DNA of 5,517 nt, from contig CAJMMY010000083.1 in NCBI GenBank assembly GCA_905214605.1, forward strand, positions 1 to 5,517, written 5' to 3'. This DNA comes from an uncultured bacterium (GTDB lineage: Bacteria > Bacillota_A > Clostridia > Oscillospirales > Oscillospiraceae). Position 1 is the first letter of the stretch. Every line of letters begins with the position of its first letter. A program made the position numbers and the translations under genes. The notes under the pieces were generated by a model, which was not told the DNA's origin, did not search any database, and worked only from the letters and a program-made list of their open reading frames with translations. Of the stretch, positions 4,360 through 5,517 are shown piece after piece.

Positions 4360-5517
4360 TTATACGGTAGCAGACCCCGTTTTGCAACCGCCCATTGACG
4401 GAAATGCGGTCACACGAGCCAGTCGAGAGATACTCAGCCAGAAGTTCAGCAGCTCATCGGCATAGAGTGTCAGCAGAAACGCAGTCAGACCGTACCGGGG
4501 CACCAAGGTGTACACCAGCACCACACTTACCGCAGATTCCATAATGTTGATCCCCATACACCAAACATGCTCTCCCAATCCTTTCAAGCAGCCGTCTACA
4601 ACGATGTCCGAGAACATCACCGGAATCAGCGGCGTGAGAATCCGAATGTAAAAAGCCACGGATTCCGTGTGATACAGATGCTCTCCAATCCACCCGGCTG
4701 CACAAAACACGATAACCGCCGCTGAGCCGGCATACAGCAGCGTTTTCCGCAGCAGTCGGGTGCAGGTCTCCTGAATTTCACCCCGGCGTCCCTGCACCTG
4801 CAGCGCGGTCAAATCCGGAATCAGCAGCTCCGCCACCACCTGCAGAATACAAGCCGGAAAGGTCACCGCCGCCATCGCCATGCCGTGCACCGCGCCGTAT
4901 ACGGATAGGGATTCCTTCACCGTCATTCCGGACATGCGCAGCTGCACGGGAATGAGCATATGCTGCAAGGTGGAAAGTCCGCTGCGGGTATAAGCCGATA
5001 CCGCCAACGGCATGGAAATCCGCAGCAACCGAGACACAACCCGTCTGGGAGGCTCCCCGGTACGTTCATGGGTCTGCACATCTCGCAGGAACACGAACAG
5101 CATGAGGAAGAATGAAACCCCGTCGGCAATCGTTCCTCCCAAGGTCACAGCAGCGCAATCCCGCTCCACATCTCCCGCCGGGGAAAACAGCAGAAACACC
5201 GCCGTCAATCCGATGCACAGCAGCTGTTCCAACAAATGCACCACCGCCGGTTTGGTCACCCGACCGCAGGCGGTAAAGTACCCGGATAACACCGTAGACA
5301 ATGCCACAAAGGGCATTTCCGGTGCCATCAGTCGCAGGGCAAGCACCGTCCGACCGTCTCCCACCCAGAGAAAGCCAATGCGCTCCGCATTCCAAAACAG
5401 CAGCAAGCCCGCGCCGCAGCCAAACACTAGCGCATGCACCACACAGCGGGAAATCACCGCAACGGCGCCCCGGGTGCTCCCCCGCCCCAGTTCTTCCGAC
5501 ACCAAGCGGGTGGTTCC
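4360..5517 (-). CDS. MOP-superfamily flippase, SpoVB/MurJ/MATE-like (N-terminus outside window)
   Basis: The frame is open to the right edge, giving the last 385 residues; about 60-80 residues are probably missing compared with a full-length family member. The visible part begins GTTRLVSEELGRGS, the inter-helix segment common near the N-terminus of SpoVB-like and MATE proteins. About ten hydrophobic segments follow (for example 18-40, 92-111, 121-145, 207-235, 260-284, 288-312, 322-340, 343-363). Features that resemble SpoVB-type polysaccharide or lipid-linked precursor flippases are the Gly/Pro-bearing KPAVVHLLEQLL (89-100), RISMPLAVSAY (166-176) and the VTFPACILQVVAELLIPDL stretch (208-226). 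Substrate cannot be deduced: a lipid-linked saccharide is the SpoVB/MurJ-type expectation, and a small-molecule antiporter of MATE type is the alternative. It is the upstream partner of the FliB-like gene (34-nt gap). The promoter lies outside the window. Confidence 0.82.
   Translation of the reverse strand, partial: GTTRLVSEELGRGSTRGAVAVISRCVVHALVFGCGAGLLLFWNAERIGFLWVGDGRTVLALRLMAPEMPFVALSTVLSGYFTACGRVTKPAVVHLLEQLLCIGLTAVFLLFSPAGDVERDCAAVTLGGTIADGVSFFLMLFVFLRDVQTHERTGEPPRRVVSRLLRISMPLAVSAYTRSGLSTLQHMLIPVQLRMSGMTVKESLSVYGAVHGMAMAAVTFPACILQVVAELLIPDLTALQVQGRRGEIQETCTRLLRKTLLYAGSAAVIVFCAAGWIGEHLYHTESVAFYIRILTPLIPVMFSDIVVDGCLKGLGEHVWCMGINIMESAVSVVLVYTLVPRYGLTAFLLTLYADELLNFWLSISRLARVTAFPSMGGCKTGSATV

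Noticed and set aside
3521..4465. Plus-strand frames over the FliB-like gene (3521-4465, 3625-3951, 3864-4343) and the overlapping minus frame at 3580-4017
   Set aside because: They are low-complexity Ser/Arg/Pro/Gly-rich shadows without motifs. The FliB-like frame carries the conserved cysteine pattern.
1..5517. tRNA, rRNA, insertion sequences, prophage or CRISPR arrays
   Set aside because: I looked on both strands and saw no cloverleaf, rRNA-like sequence, transposase, integrase or regularly spaced repeats.

Overview
The window looks like chromosomal DNA of a Gram-positive, gut-type Clostridia bacterium (Oscillospiraceae/Ruminococcaceae-like). The reasons are a moderate GC content, strong AGGAGG-type ribosome binding sites, consensus sigma-A promoters, numerous U-tailed intrinsic terminators, and this gene set: an MgtE magnesium channel, a SpoVB/MurJ-like flippase, a FliB-like cysteine-cluster protein and an XRE regulator. 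The genus cannot be fixed from the sequence alone.

Layout. Positions 1-326 (+) hold the C-terminal end of a PucR/CdaR-type regulator that runs in from the left edge, followed by a hairpin terminator at 409-453. Everything to the right is on the minus strand. In transcription order (right to left) it reads: a flippase whose N-terminus lies beyond the right edge (4360-5517); a FliB-like cysteine-cluster protein probably in the same operon (3396-4325); a terminator-rich intergenic region (3061-3395); an XRE-family regulator with an unrecognised C-terminal domain (2329-3060) and its own terminator; then a consensus promoter (2187-2215), a roughly 248-nt structured leader, and mgtE (553-1932) ending in a strong hairpin (501-540) that also separates it from the convergent regulator gene.

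The most interesting part is the mgtE leader (about 1933-2180, minus strand). It has a 29-codon, Cys-rich leader ORF with an excellent ribosome binding site. The ORF lies inside an 18-bp long-range helix. Downstream is a terminator hairpin with a U-rich tail, 35 nt before the mgtE start codon. The 5' arm of this terminator (CACCGCATT) can instead pair with either of two upstream copies of TGCGGT-containing sequence inside the leader ORF, and one of those copies overlaps the 3' arm of the long helix. This is the architecture of a transcription attenuator in which translation of a leader peptide, or direct RNA sensing, decides whether mgtE is transcribed. I do not recognise the conserved core of the M-box (ykoK) Mg2+ riboswitch in it, so it may be a different, possibly undescribed, Mg2+-responsive element.

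Functionally the genes do not form one pathway. mgtE with its leader is a self-contained magnesium-homeostasis unit, the XRE regulator is a separate transcription unit, and the flippase/FliB-like pair is another.
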